From: Halomonas litopenaei
GTDB lineage: Bacteria; Pseudomonadota; Gammaproteobacteria; Pseudomonadales; Halomonadaceae
Direction of reading: 5' to 3'
Length of the DNA stretch: 52,711 nucleotides
Assembly: GCF_017303055.1 (NCBI RefSeq)
Contig: NZ_JAEKJT010000013.1
Location: 1 to 52,711, forward strand
How positions within the stretch are numbered: position 1 is the first letter of the stretch; each line of letters begins with the position of its first letter. The position numbers were made by a program, and so were the translations under genes. Of this stretch, positions 17,498 through 25,507 are shown one piece after another. The notes beneath the pieces are model-generated. The model searched no databases and had not been told where the DNA came from. It saw only the letters and a program-made list of their open reading frames with translations.

Positions 17498-19900
17498 TTA
17501 GCGCAAGCTGTCGAACACACCTGCCTGGCGCCAGGCCAGGCCAGTCTGGGTACCCATTTCCTCTAGTTCGCGGATCAAGGACGCGACGGCCTCCAGCCGC
17601 TGCTCCCCAACGCAGTCCAGAAGTCGCTGCGCAACCTCGGCCACCGCAAGACATCCCAGGGTACGAGATGCATGCTGTAACTCGCTGGCCTCGGACACCA
17701 GCACCGACAGGTCACCTTCCTCACGGGCTTGAGACATACGCGCGATGCGGGCCGGAAAGCGCGCGAGATAGCCACGCACCATGCGCTCCAAAGCATCCGC
17801 GGAGACCATCGAACGCAACTCCTGAAGGGTGGTGGAGGCGATCACTGCTGGGCGGTCGACAGAGCCATCAGCGGGGTTGTGGAAAGAGCCATCAGCGGGT
17901 TTGTAGAAAGAGCCATCAGCGGGGTTATTGAAAGAGCCATCAGCGGGGTTGTGGAAAGAGCCATCAGCGGGTTTGTGGAAAGAACCATCAGCGGGGTTGT
18001 GAAAAGAGCCACCAGCGGCTTTCTGGAAAGAACCATCAGCGGGCTTGTGAACAACACCCTGTTGGATAACGCCCTTGCCATCCAGGGAGGGGTAGACCCG
18101 TGAAGGATAGCGCTCCAGCACGCAGGCAAGGTCGTGGCGCGTGAAGGGCTTGCCGATCAAGTCGTCCATGCCCGCCTCCAAACTTGCCCTGCGATGCTCT
18201 GGCAGCACGTTGGCCGTCACTGCAATGATCGGCAAACGGTAGTCTTCATCGCCATCCACACCACGCCCAGCGCGTTCCTTGTCACGCCACCTTCGGGTCG
18301 TCTCCCATCCATCCATTACCGGCATCTGCAAGTCCATCAAGACCAGATCAAACTCGCGTTTTGCCAAGACTTGCAGGGCTTCCTCGCCATTGGCGACCCG
18401 CTCGCAGGACTGCCCCAGCCGGGCCAGCATACTGGCCACCAGCTCGCTATTCAGCGGATTGTCATCCACCACCAGGACATGATGCGGTGCCAACGCCTCT
18501 AGCGCAGCGCTATGGGTGGTCTCCTCCAGCGCCGCTTCATCGCAGGCAGGTAATGGCAGCTCGAACCAGAAACGGGAGCCACTGCCCAACTGGCTGTCCA
18601 GCTTGAGGTCTCCGCCCATGGCGCGGACCAGATTACGGGCGATGGGAAGCCCCAGGCCGGCACCATCGTGGCGTCGGGCCATGACCGAGTCAGACTGCTC
18701 GAAGGGCTCGAAGACGCGATCCACATCCTGCTTCGAGATACCGCATCCCGTGTCATAGACCACAAACGAAATTCTCTCATCCTGAGCGCGGCTGACGCGC
18801 AGCATCACGAAGCCCTGGCGCGTGAACTTGAACGCATTGTTGAGCAGGTTCTGCAGGACCTGGCGCAGCCGATGCAGATCGCCAAGTACCCAATCCGGCA
18901 GGTCAGGGGCCAGTCGCATCAAGAACTGTACGTCGCTCTGATGGCGTGAACGATACCCAAGCGTCGCCTGCTCGAGCATTCCCCGCAGGGCAAAGGGTTC
19001 CTGCTCCACATCGATGCGCCCGCTTTCCAGACGAGTGAAATCAAGCACATCGTTGATAACGCTTTTCAGACCGGTCGCACTGGCCTCGAGGCCCTCGATA
19101 TGGCGCTTGCCCTGCTCACTCAGGGTTTCGTCCCGCAAAAGGTCAGCCATACCCATGACGCCGCTCAACGGCGTGCGCATCTCGTGACTCATGATCGCCA
19201 TGAAGTCGGTCTTGGCGCGGCTTGCGCTCTCGGCTCTCTCCACCGCATCCTTCAATGCGCGAGACTGCGCTTGCAACAGCTCAGCCTTGAGCGTGTGCGC
19301 ACGCCCTTCACGCATCAGAGCCAGTACCAATACGGTGCCAGCTCCCATGATCAACACGATACAGGCCAGCACCACCCCATAGAGGCGCAGTAACGACTGC
19401 GTATCACGGGTGCGAATGTCAGCCACGCTAGCCTTATGCTGCAGCAACATGTCGAGACTTGAGGCCTGCAGCTGCGTCAGTGTCTGCCGCAGTGACGCTC
19501 TTGCCGTTTTATCCAGCGGCGCCCCGGCCACGAGATCCCCCACCCGCACAGCCAGCTCGTCAATCAGCTGTTCACTCTGCAGATAAAGCGCTTGGGAGGC
19601 CTGGGTCTGACGCAGGAAGGCGCGGGTTTGCCCTTGTCGTAACAGGTCATTGCGCCCCTGCAGAATCTCGAAGTCCAGCGCCAGCTCATCTATGGCATCA
19701 GCCGGCGCTTCGGCCACAAGGATGCGCATTTCTCGCACCATGCGATCGAATTGATACAGATTCCAGGTGACAGTATCCAGAATTCGATGCTGAAGTTCCT
19801 GCTGACGATCAAAGGTCAAACCACCCGCGACCAACGCGGCCACGAAGAACATCACGGTGGCCGTCGCGGCTACCCGCGAGCGATAGGGCAAACTCAGCAT
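17498..19900 (-). CDS. Hybrid histidine kinase copy 2, with repeat linker and degenerate Hpt
   Basis: An 800-residue paralogue of the kinase at 14438-16681. The order is the same: TM helix, periplasmic domain, TM helix, coiled coil, HisKA with H239 (SHEMRTPLSG), HATPase (NLLNNAFKF, DTGCGISKQD, GAGLGLPI) and receiver with D523 (LMDLQMPVMDG). Two features differ. Between receiver and Hpt, about residues 617-680 consist of eight 8-residue repeats of the type FHNPADGS. In the Hpt domain the copy-1 motif AHDIKGIS becomes ASELQHAS: the phospho-accepting histidine is a serine (S739), and the following lysine and glycine are also lost. The protein could phosphorylate its own receiver but would need another Hpt protein, possibly copy 1, to pass the signal on. 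It lies 24 bp after its own sulfite-oxidase-fold partner gene. Confidence 0.92.
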   Translation of the reverse strand: MLSLPYRSRVAATATVMFFVAALVAGGLTFDRQQELQHRILDTVTWNLYQFDRMVREMRILVAEAPADAIDELALDFEILQGRNDLLRQGQTRAFLRQTQASQALYLQSEQLIDELAVRVGDLVAGAPLDKTARASLRQTLTQLQASSLDMLLQHKASVADIRTRDTQSLLRLYGVVLACIVLIMGAGTVLVLALMREGRAHTLKAELLQAQSRALKDAVERAESASRAKTDFMAIMSHEMRTPLSGVMGMADLLRDETLSEQGKRHIEGLEASATGLKSVINDVLDFTRLESGRIDVEQEPFALRGMLEQATLGYRSRHQSDVQFLMRLAPDLPDWVLGDLHRLRQVLQNLLNNAFKFTRQGFVMLRVSRAQDERISFVVYDTGCGISKQDVDRVFEPFEQSDSVMARRHDGAGLGLPIARNLVRAMGGDLKLDSQLGSGSRFWFELPLPACDEAALEETTHSAALEALAPHHVLVVDDNPLNSELVASMLARLGQSCERVANGEEALQVLAKREFDLVLMDLQMPVMDGWETTRRWRDKERAGRGVDGDEDYRLPIIAVTANVLPEHRRASLEAGMDDLIGKPFTRHDLACVLERYPSRVYPSLDGKGVIQQGVVHKPADGSFQKAAGGSFHNPADGSFHKPADGSFHNPADGSFNNPADGSFYKPADGSFHNPADGSVDRPAVIASTTLQELRSMVSADALERMVRGYLARFPARIARMSQAREEGDLSVLVSEASELQHASRTLGCLAVAEVAQRLLDCVGEQRLEAVASLIRELEEMGTQTGLAWRQAGVFDSLR
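17861..18052 (-). repeat. 24-bp in-frame tandem repeat array in kinase copy 2
   Basis: Eight 24-bp units encode variants of (F)(H/N/Y/Q)(N/K)PADGS in the receiver-Hpt linker. Most units differ by one to three bases; one is more diverged (FQKAAGGS). Since 24 is a multiple of three, gain or loss of units changes linker length without a frameshift. Copy 1 has no such array. Confidence 0.95.
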
Positions 19901-19924
19901 GTCCGGACCCTGGGCCGCAAGACG

Positions 19925-20422
19925 TCAACGCACATCGATGGACTCCACTTGCCAGACCGAGCGCGTCAGATACACCGCGTTATAGAGATGGGGCCGCTCA
20001 TCAAAGGGATAGATGACAAACAGAGGGCCTTGATGGCGCACCTCGAGCACATTGCCATCGCGAGACATCGCCAGGACAATGCCGAAATCTCTCGCGTCTT
20101 CCACGGGAATGGTCGCCGCAAAATCATTCAGTGCCGCAACCCGCAGTTCCATGCCGCGAGCATCTACTGCCTCCAGCAAGGCCATCAGCAGTGGACCGTC
20201 GTAGACCGATGCTCCGTCGTACCAGGGAAGGTGGGTGCTGATGCGCCCTTGATCCAGCGCAAGTAGCATATCGCGATCAAACCATGCCTGATCACCCACG
20301 TTGGTGATACCAATATCGCCGGATACCTTCAGCAAGGGTTTGCCAGCAGGCCGCTCAAGCGCCATCGCCAGGGAAGACACCAAGGTCAGCCCAAGAACCG
20401 CAAAATGCCAGCGATATCGCAC
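19925..20422 (-). CDS. Exported sulfite-oxidase-fold protein lacking the Mo-ligand cysteine, copy 2
   Basis: A 165-residue paralogue of the product of 16682-17212. It has a signal peptide (hydrophobic FAVLGLTLVSSLAMA, cleavage near ALE), then LLKVSGDIGITNVGDQAWFD, a central LRVAALNDFAATIPVEDARD block and a C-terminal GPLFVIYPFDERP block. These align with copy 1, and both proteins end in SVWQV..I(E/D)VR. The mature part again contains no cysteine, so catalysis by a normal molybdenum centre is unlikely. It precedes the second hybrid kinase by 24 bp. The pair is probably one periplasmic-sensor/kinase unit produced by tandem duplication. The ligand is unknown. Confidence 0.8.
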   Translation of the reverse strand: MRYRWHFAVLGLTLVSSLAMALERPAGKPLLKVSGDIGITNVGDQAWFDRDMLLALDQGRISTHLPWYDGASVYDGPLLMALLEAVDARGMELRVAALNDFAATIPVEDARDFGIVLAMSRDGNVLEVRHQGPLFVIYPFDERPHLYNAVYLTRSVWQVESIDVR

Positions 20423-20633
20423 ATTTCCCCCTTTGCCGAGCTCGATGCTCGGAGGCGTTTCCGGCTTATCGTCTTCGCTTGTATGCTGATTCAGCCGTAC
20501 CGAATGTTAAAATAGTAAATCATAGGACACAATTCGTCACGTGATGAAACGCAAGGGCTCCCATGCCTCCCACCAATGCTCTATGGCCCGACGACATGCC
20601 CACCTTGCCCTCTGCCATGGCACCAGCGGCGCC

Positions 20634-21581
20634 TTATGATCGGCCAAGTTCAGCCGCCAACCAGTCCGCCAGATCATTGGCATGAGGATGACGCGGGCCG
20701 TGCGCCCCGGAGGCCAAATGCAGGGTCAGACAGGCCTCCGTGGTCACGAACCCCCAAGGAGCAAGCAAACGCCCAGCACGCACGTCGTCTTCCACCAGAT
20801 AGTCCGGGGAGATGCCCACGCCCAGCCCCACCAGTGTCGCCTCGAGCATATAGGTAAGATGCTCGAAGCCCTGTCCCATGGAGAGGCCTTCAACGCTCAT
20901 CCCCTGCTGGGAACACCAGTCACTCCAGGCTGACGGCCGCGAGCGAGTATGCAGCAAAGGATGCCCCAGGAGCTCTTGCGGCTGCCGCCGGCCCGCCCCT
21001 TGAGTGGACGCGACCTGATAATGCGGGCTGTGGACAGGGCCGATACGCTCCTTCCCCAGCACTCGAATAAGCGCACGCTCGTCGGGGCTATCGGGCAGGC
21101 GCTGGAACCGCAGCACACCGTCCGCTCCTGGCGGCACACCTTCCCCTTCTTCACTGGCACTCAGGTGCAGTTCCAGCGTCGGAAGCGCCGTCTTCAGCGC
21201 CGCCAGGCGCGGGATAAACCAGCGAGCCAGAAATGAGCCGGGACAGTTCAGCACAAAGGGGCGCCCCTGTCCCCGCTGCGACACGTCACTGCACACTCTG
21301 GCTAACGCTCCTAGATGGAAGCCGATGGCATCGGCGAGCTCCTGACCCGCCTCGGTCAGGCGCACTCCTCTGCCCTCCCTTTCCAGCAGGTGCACGCCCA
21401 GCTGCTGCTCAAGCCCCTTGATCTGACGGCTCACGGCCCCGTGGGTAAGGTGCAACGCGGTCGCGGCCCGGGACACGCTGCCCAGTTCCGCTACCGCCTC
21501 CAGAGCTCTCAGCGCTCGCATTGACGGCAGCCTGTCCCCTGCCAAGGTGACGGGCGCTCCCCGGCGTCCCTGATCTGTCAT
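20634..21581 (-). CDS. trpI: LysR-type regulator TrpI
   Basis: A 315-residue LysR regulator divergent from trpBA. The helix-turn-helix is near the N-terminus (PSMRALRALEAVAELGSVSRAATALHLTHGAVSRQIKGLE), a form shared by the GcvA/TrpI/AmpR group. In Pseudomonas, TrpI activates trpBA in response to indoleglycerol phosphate, and the divergent arrangement here is the same; the gene name rests on that context. The ATG at 21581 is preceded by GGAGG at six nt spacing. A longer open frame starting at 21623 would overlap the likely promoter and has no comparable site. A LysR-box candidate lies 27 bp upstream. Confidence 0.87.
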   Translation of the reverse strand: MTDQGRRGAPVTLAGDRLPSMRALRALEAVAELGSVSRAATALHLTHGAVSRQIKGLEQQLGVHLLEREGRGVRLTEAGQELADAIGFHLGALARVCSDVSQRGQGRPFVLNCPGSFLARWFIPRLAALKTALPTLELHLSASEEGEGVPPGADGVLRFQRLPDSPDERALIRVLGKERIGPVHSPHYQVASTQGAGRRQPQELLGHPLLHTRSRPSAWSDWCSQQGMSVEGLSMGQGFEHLTYMLEATLVGLGVGISPDYLVEDDVRAGRLLAPWGFVTTEACLTLHLASGAHGPRHPHANDLADWLAAELGRS

Positions 21582-21607
21582 GATGCGCCTCCAGCCACGG
21601 CTAAATA

Positions 21608-21624
21608 TGTGAATTTTTCTCACA
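21608..21624. promoter_or_regulatory. Candidate TrpI box between trpI and trpB
   Basis: TGTGAATTTTTCTCACA is an inverted repeat (TGTGA-N7-TCACA) containing the T-N11-A form of LysR-type boxes. The 7-bp spacer argues against a CRP site, which has six. It lies in the 144-bp divergent region, near the trpI start. Confidence 0.5.
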
Positions 21625-21725
21625 GATTAGTGCAACGATATCGATTTTTCAGGTGTCCGTCAGCGGTTATTCTTGGCCTCGACACCCATGGCGCTGGTCG
21701 CGCCGCGACAGCTTTGGAGCTTCCG

Positions 21726-22973
21726 ATGAGCCAACACGACACGACACAGAGCCTCCGCCAGGGGCCCGACTCAAGAGGGTTCTTTGGTGACTTCGGGGGA
21801 CGCTTTGTCGCCGAGACACTGATGCCGTTGATTCTTGACCTGCAGCGGGAATATGAAGCAGCTCGCAAAGATCCACTGTTCGCCGACGAGCTGGCACGGC
21901 TTTCTGCCGACTACGTGGGCCGCAAGAGTCCGTTGTACTTTGCCGAACGTCTGACCGAGCATCTGGGTGGCGCACGCATCTACCTCAAGCGCGAGGACTT
22001 GATGCATACCGGCGCTCACAAGATCAACAACGCCCTTGGCCAGATTCTACTGGCACGCCGCATGGGCAAGCGTCGCATCATCGCCGAAACCGGGGCAGGC
22101 ATGCACGGTGTAGCGACCGCCACCGTGGCGGCACGCTTCGGCATGGAGTGCATCATCTACATGGGCAGCACCGACATCCACCGCCAGCAACCCAATGTAC
22201 AGCGCATGCAGCTGCTTGGCGCCAAGGTGATTCCCGTGACCGCCGGCGATGGGACCCTGAAGGATGCCATGAACGAGGCCCTGCGAGACTGGGTCACCCA
22301 CGTCGATACCACCTTCTATATCATCGGCACGGTGGCAGGCCCTCACCCCTATCCTGCCATGGTGCGTGACTTCCAGTCGGTCATCGGCCAGGAGGTTCGC
22401 GAGCAGCTGTTCGACAAGGAACAACGCTTGCCCGACTCCCTGGTGGCCTGCATCGGCGGCGGCTCCAACGCCATGGGACTGTTTCATCCCTTCCTAGATG
22501 ATCCGGACGTGGCATTGATTGGCGTAGAGGCTGCTGGCGAGGGGCTCGACACTCCTCGTCACGCCGCCAGCCTGAAAGGCGGACGTTCAGGCGTGCTGCA
22601 TGGCAATCGCACCTTCCTGCTGCAGGATGCGGAGGGACAGATCAGCGATGCGCACTCGATTTCCGCCGGCCTCGACTACCCCGGCATTGGTCCCGAACAT
22701 GCGTGGCTGCATGCCATTGAGCGTGCCGAGTACGTGGCCGCCAGTGACCGCGAGGCGCTGGACGCGTTCACCTTGCTGTGCCGTAAGGAAGGCATCATTC
22801 CTGCGCTGGAGTCGTCCCATGCCCTGGCAGAAGTGATCAAACGTGCGCCCGGCCTCCCCCAGGATCACCTGATGGTGGTGAACCTCAGCGGTCGCGGCGA
22901 CAAGGACATGACCACCGCGACGCAATGCTTGGCTGAAGAGTTAGGGCTCGACACCGCCAATGGCCCGGTCTGA
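21726..22973 (+). CDS. trpB: Tryptophan synthase beta chain TrpB
   Basis: TrpB condenses indole with serine to tryptophan, using PLP in a complex with TrpA. The 415-residue protein has the PLP lysine K99 in TGAHKINNALGQ, the phosphate-binding GGGSNAMG loop and the C-terminal NLSGRGDKD motif, all hallmarks of TrpB1. I chose the ATG at 21726, with GGAG six nt upstream, because the extra 39 residues of the longer frame do not look like protein and overlap the trpI-trpB promoter region. trpA follows after 27 bp. Confidence 0.97.
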   Translation: MSQHDTTQSLRQGPDSRGFFGDFGGRFVAETLMPLILDLQREYEAARKDPLFADELARLSADYVGRKSPLYFAERLTEHLGGARIYLKREDLMHTGAHKINNALGQILLARRMGKRRIIAETGAGMHGVATATVAARFGMECIIYMGSTDIHRQQPNVQRMQLLGAKVIPVTAGDGTLKDAMNEALRDWVTHVDTTFYIIGTVAGPHPYPAMVRDFQSVIGQEVREQLFDKEQRLPDSLVACIGGGSNAMGLFHPFLDDPDVALIGVEAAGEGLDTPRHAASLKGGRSGVLHGNRTFLLQDAEGQISDAHSISAGLDYPGIGPEHAWLHAIERAEYVAASDREALDAFTLLCRKEGIIPALESSHALAEVIKRAPGLPQDHLMVVNLSGRGDKDMTTATQCLAEELGLDTANGPV

Positions 22974-23000
22974 CCTGCGCCCCTTATCCTCAGGAGAGAC

Positions 23001-23846
23001 ATGATGACATCCCCAGCCACTTCACAAGGACGCCTGGCCCAGCGCTTTGCCGCTACCCGCCAGCAAGGCCGCGCCGCCCTGGTGACCTATATCGCCGCCG
23101 GTGATCCCGACTACGCTACCAGCCTCGCGACCCTCAAGGGCCTGGGCGAGGCCGGGGCCGATGTGATCGAACTTGGCATGCCGTTCACCGACCCCATGGC
23201 AGATGGCCCCGCCATTCAGCACGCTACTCGGCGTGCGCTGGAGGGCGGTCAGACCATGGACCGCACCCTGGAGATGGTGCGCGAACTCCGCCGAGTCGAC
23301 ACTCTCACGCCGGTGGTACTGATGGGCTACTACAACCCCATCTACGCTCGCGGCGTTGAGCGCTTCCTCGATCAGGCCAAGGCCGCCGGGGTCGATGGCC
23401 TTATCGTGGTGGACCTGCCGCCGGAGCACGATGACGAGCTGTGCCTGCCCGCCGCCAAGGCTGGTCTGAACTTTATTCGTCTGGCCACCCCGACGACCGA
23501 CGCCGAACGTTTACCCAGCGTGCTCGCCAACACGTCAGGCTTTCTCTACTACGTCTCCAGCAATGGCGTGACGGGTGGTGCAGCGCCCAGTGCGGAGCGG
23601 GTCAAGCAGGAACTGGATCGCATCCGTGCTCACAGCGACATTCCCGTCGCCGTCGGGTTTGGCATTCGCACCGCCGCCCAGGCCAAGGAGATTGGCGCCT
23701 TTGCCGATGGCGTGGTGGTTGGCTCCGCTCTGATAGATGCCCAGGCCAGCGGAGAGACACCCCAGGCAGGCACCCAGGCGGTGCTGGAGCTGACGCGCGA
23801 GCTTGCCAACGCGCTGGCCCAGGCAGGTCACGCTCCCTCCCGCTAA
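23001..23846 (+). CDS. trpA: Tryptophan synthase alpha chain TrpA
   Basis: TrpA cleaves indoleglycerol phosphate to indole, which is channelled to TrpB. The 281-residue TIM-barrel protein has the two catalytic acids, E57 in VIELGMPF and D68 in DPMADGPAIQ. The phosphate-binding SSNGVTGG and VGFGIRTAAQ loops are also present. Two ATG codons stand in tandem at 23001 and 23004; AGGAG is four nt from the first and seven from the second, so the second may be used. It forms the trpBA operon and ends in a hairpin terminator. Confidence 0.97.
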   Translation: MMTSPATSQGRLAQRFAATRQQGRAALVTYIAAGDPDYATSLATLKGLGEAGADVIELGMPFTDPMADGPAIQHATRRALEGGQTMDRTLEMVRELRRVDTLTPVVLMGYYNPIYARGVERFLDQAKAAGVDGLIVVDLPPEHDDELCLPAAKAGLNFIRLATPTTDAERLPSVLANTSGFLYYVSSNGVTGGAAPSAERVKQELDRIRAHSDIPVAVGFGIRTAAQAKEIGAFADGVVVGSALIDAQASGETPQAGTQAVLELTRELANALAQAGHAPSR

Positions 23847-23868
23847 CACGAGCACTTGTCATGTATCA

Positions 23869-23900
23869 CTCGACCACTCCCGCGGAGTGGTCGAGTCTTT
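23869..23900 (+). terminator. Terminator of trpBA
   Basis: CTCGACCACTCC and GGAGTGGTCGAG form a perfect 12-bp stem with a 3-nt loop, followed by TCTTT. The T-run is short but the stem is strong. Confidence 0.8.
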
Positions 23901-24144
23901 ATGCCCTCCACCATGATGGGTCCAGAGTAACAATCACGGCGATTCCTGCCAGAAACCCGCGATATCGACGTCCAGTCCTCTGCCTGACGCCTGCTCCCGC
24001 GATATTCTTTCTGCCATTCTCATGCTTAAGTCGAACCCGTAATACGGGTCAGCGATGGTAGAATCCCGCCCCTTCCGGCCACAAGCCGCCCCATCCGTCT
24101 GCGCGAGACGGTCGATGCACACACCACGCTTCGAGATCAGAGTC

Positions 24145-25374
24145 ATGTCCAACACCCTGAGCGTCCCCTTCAAGGCACTGAACCGGTTGGGGCTGATACC
24201 CCAGATTGTGATCGGCATCCTGCTGGGTATTATTGTCGCCACCCTGTCCCCAGACCTTGCGGCTTCGGTCTCGCTGCTCGGGCAGGTCTTTATCTCTGCC
24301 CTGAAGGCCGTTGCGCCTGTGCTGGTGTTTGTGCTGGTGATGGCCGCCATCGCCAACCACCAGCGAGGTCGTCAGACCCAGATCCACAGCGTGCTCATGC
24401 TATATCTTGCCGGCACCCTGGTGGCCGCTCTGGTGGCCGTCACCGCAAGTTTCCTGTTTCCCACAGAATTGACGCTGGATACCGCCCAGGCCAGCGGCAA
24501 CCCTCCCGGCGGCGTGATCGAAATCCTACGTAACCTGTTGCTCAGTGCCGTCGCCAACCCGATTGCCGCGCTGATGGAAGCCAACTTCGTGGCTATTCTG
24601 GTCTGGGCCATCAGCCTCGGCCTGGTGCTGAGAAACGCTCAGTCCGCCACCAAGGGAATGATCAATGACCTGTCCGACGCGGTCTCTACCCTCGTCCGCT
24701 GGGTGATCCGCCTGGCACCGCTCGGCATCTTTGGCCTGGTCGCCGGCACCCTGGCCGAAGCCGGCATCGGCGCACTGATGGAATATGGCCGCCTGTTGTC
24801 CGTCATCGTCGGCTGCATGGTATTCGTGGCGCTGGTCACGAACCCCTTGATCGTCTTCCTGACCACCCGCAAGAACCCCTACCCTCTGGTATTCAGCTGC
24901 CTTCGCGGTAGTGCCATCACCGCCTTCTTCACACGCTCAAGCGCCGCCAACATTCCGGTCAACATGGAGTTGTGCAAGCGCCTGGAGCTGGACGAGGACA
25001 CCTACTCCATCTCGATCCCCTTGGGTGCCACCATCAACATGTCCGGTGCTGCCATCACGATCACGGTGATCACACTGGCGGCCGCCCACACCCTCGGCAT
25101 CAGCGTCGATTTTGCCACCGCACTGCTGCTGTGCATCGTCTCGGCGCTTGCCGCTTGCGGTGTCTCGGGTGTCGCAGGTGGATCGCTACTGCTGATTCCC
25201 ATGGCGGCCAGCCTGTTCGGCATATCCGCCGATGTGGCCATGCAGGTCGTCGCGATCGGCTTTGTCATCAGCGTGGTGCAGGACTCCACGGAGACCGCGC
25301 TTAACTCGTCCACCGATGTGCTGTTCACCGCCGCCGCCAGCCGCAGAGCCGAGCGCAGCACAGCCGTCGACTGA
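24145..25374 (+). CDS. sstT: Serine/threonine:sodium symporter SstT
   Basis: A 409-residue inner-membrane transporter of the dicarboxylate/amino acid:cation symporter family that takes up serine and threonine with sodium. The start region (FKALNRLGLIPQIVIGILLGI) and the segments AVAPVLVFVLVMAAIAN, ITAFFTRSSAANIPVNMELC and IPLGATINMSGAAITITV are typical of SstT. These include the serine-rich re-entrant loop and the NMSG substrate motif. The ATG at 24145 replaces an upstream in-frame start at 24055 that adds a non-membrane, Arg-rich leader. The gene stands alone and has its own terminator. Sodium coupling fits a saline habitat. Confidence 0.92.
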   Translation: MSNTLSVPFKALNRLGLIPQIVIGILLGIIVATLSPDLAASVSLLGQVFISALKAVAPVLVFVLVMAAIANHQRGRQTQIHSVLMLYLAGTLVAALVAVTASFLFPTELTLDTAQASGNPPGGVIEILRNLLLSAVANPIAALMEANFVAILVWAISLGLVLRNAQSATKGMINDLSDAVSTLVRWVIRLAPLGIFGLVAGTLAEAGIGALMEYGRLLSVIVGCMVFVALVTNPLIVFLTTRKNPYPLVFSCLRGSAITAFFTRSSAANIPVNMELCKRLELDEDTYSISIPLGATINMSGAAITITVITLAAAHTLGISVDFATALLLCIVSALAACGVSGVAGGSLLLIPMAASLFGISADVAMQVVAIGFVISVVQDSTETALNSSTDVLFTAAASRRAERSTAVD

Positions 25375-25399
25375 CCCCGTCCTGCGGCTGCACGAACCA

Positions 25400-25430
25400 A
25401 GCCCCCGTCACCCTGCGGTGACGGGGGCTT
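25400..25430 (+). terminator. Terminator of sstT
   Basis: GCCCCCGTCACC and GGTGACGGGGGC form a perfect 12-bp stem with a 4-nt loop, followed by TTTGCTT. It separates sstT from the convergent pflA. Confidence 0.85.
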
Positions 25431-25507
25431 TGCTTGGTAGGCTTGCTGAATGGGCGTTGCTTAGCGGACTTGCTGGAAAGGCTTGTTTAAACACATGACG
25501 CCGTCAC

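Noticed and set aside
17842..18129. A second frame through the 24-bp repeats encoding repeated Leu-Met-Ala-Leu-Ser units
   Set aside because: Any repeat of a length divisible by three stays open in several frames. The frame that continues the kinase from receiver to Hpt is the supported one.
16682..20422. Reading the two small exported proteins as working sulfite oxidases or MsrP-type enzymes
   Set aside because: There is no Mo-ligating cysteine, no Tat-type twin-arginine signal of the expected kind, and no cytochrome or membrane partner; the adjacent genes are kinases.
21608..21624. A CRP site in the trpI-trpB gap
   Set aside because: The TGTGA and TCACA arms are separated by seven bases, while CRP sites have six. 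A LysR-type box explains the symmetry better.
21609..21725. Extending trpB to the upstream in-frame start at 21609
   Set aside because: The extra 39 codons overlap the regulatory region and the TrpI box. A good ribosome-binding site sits before the ATG at 21726.
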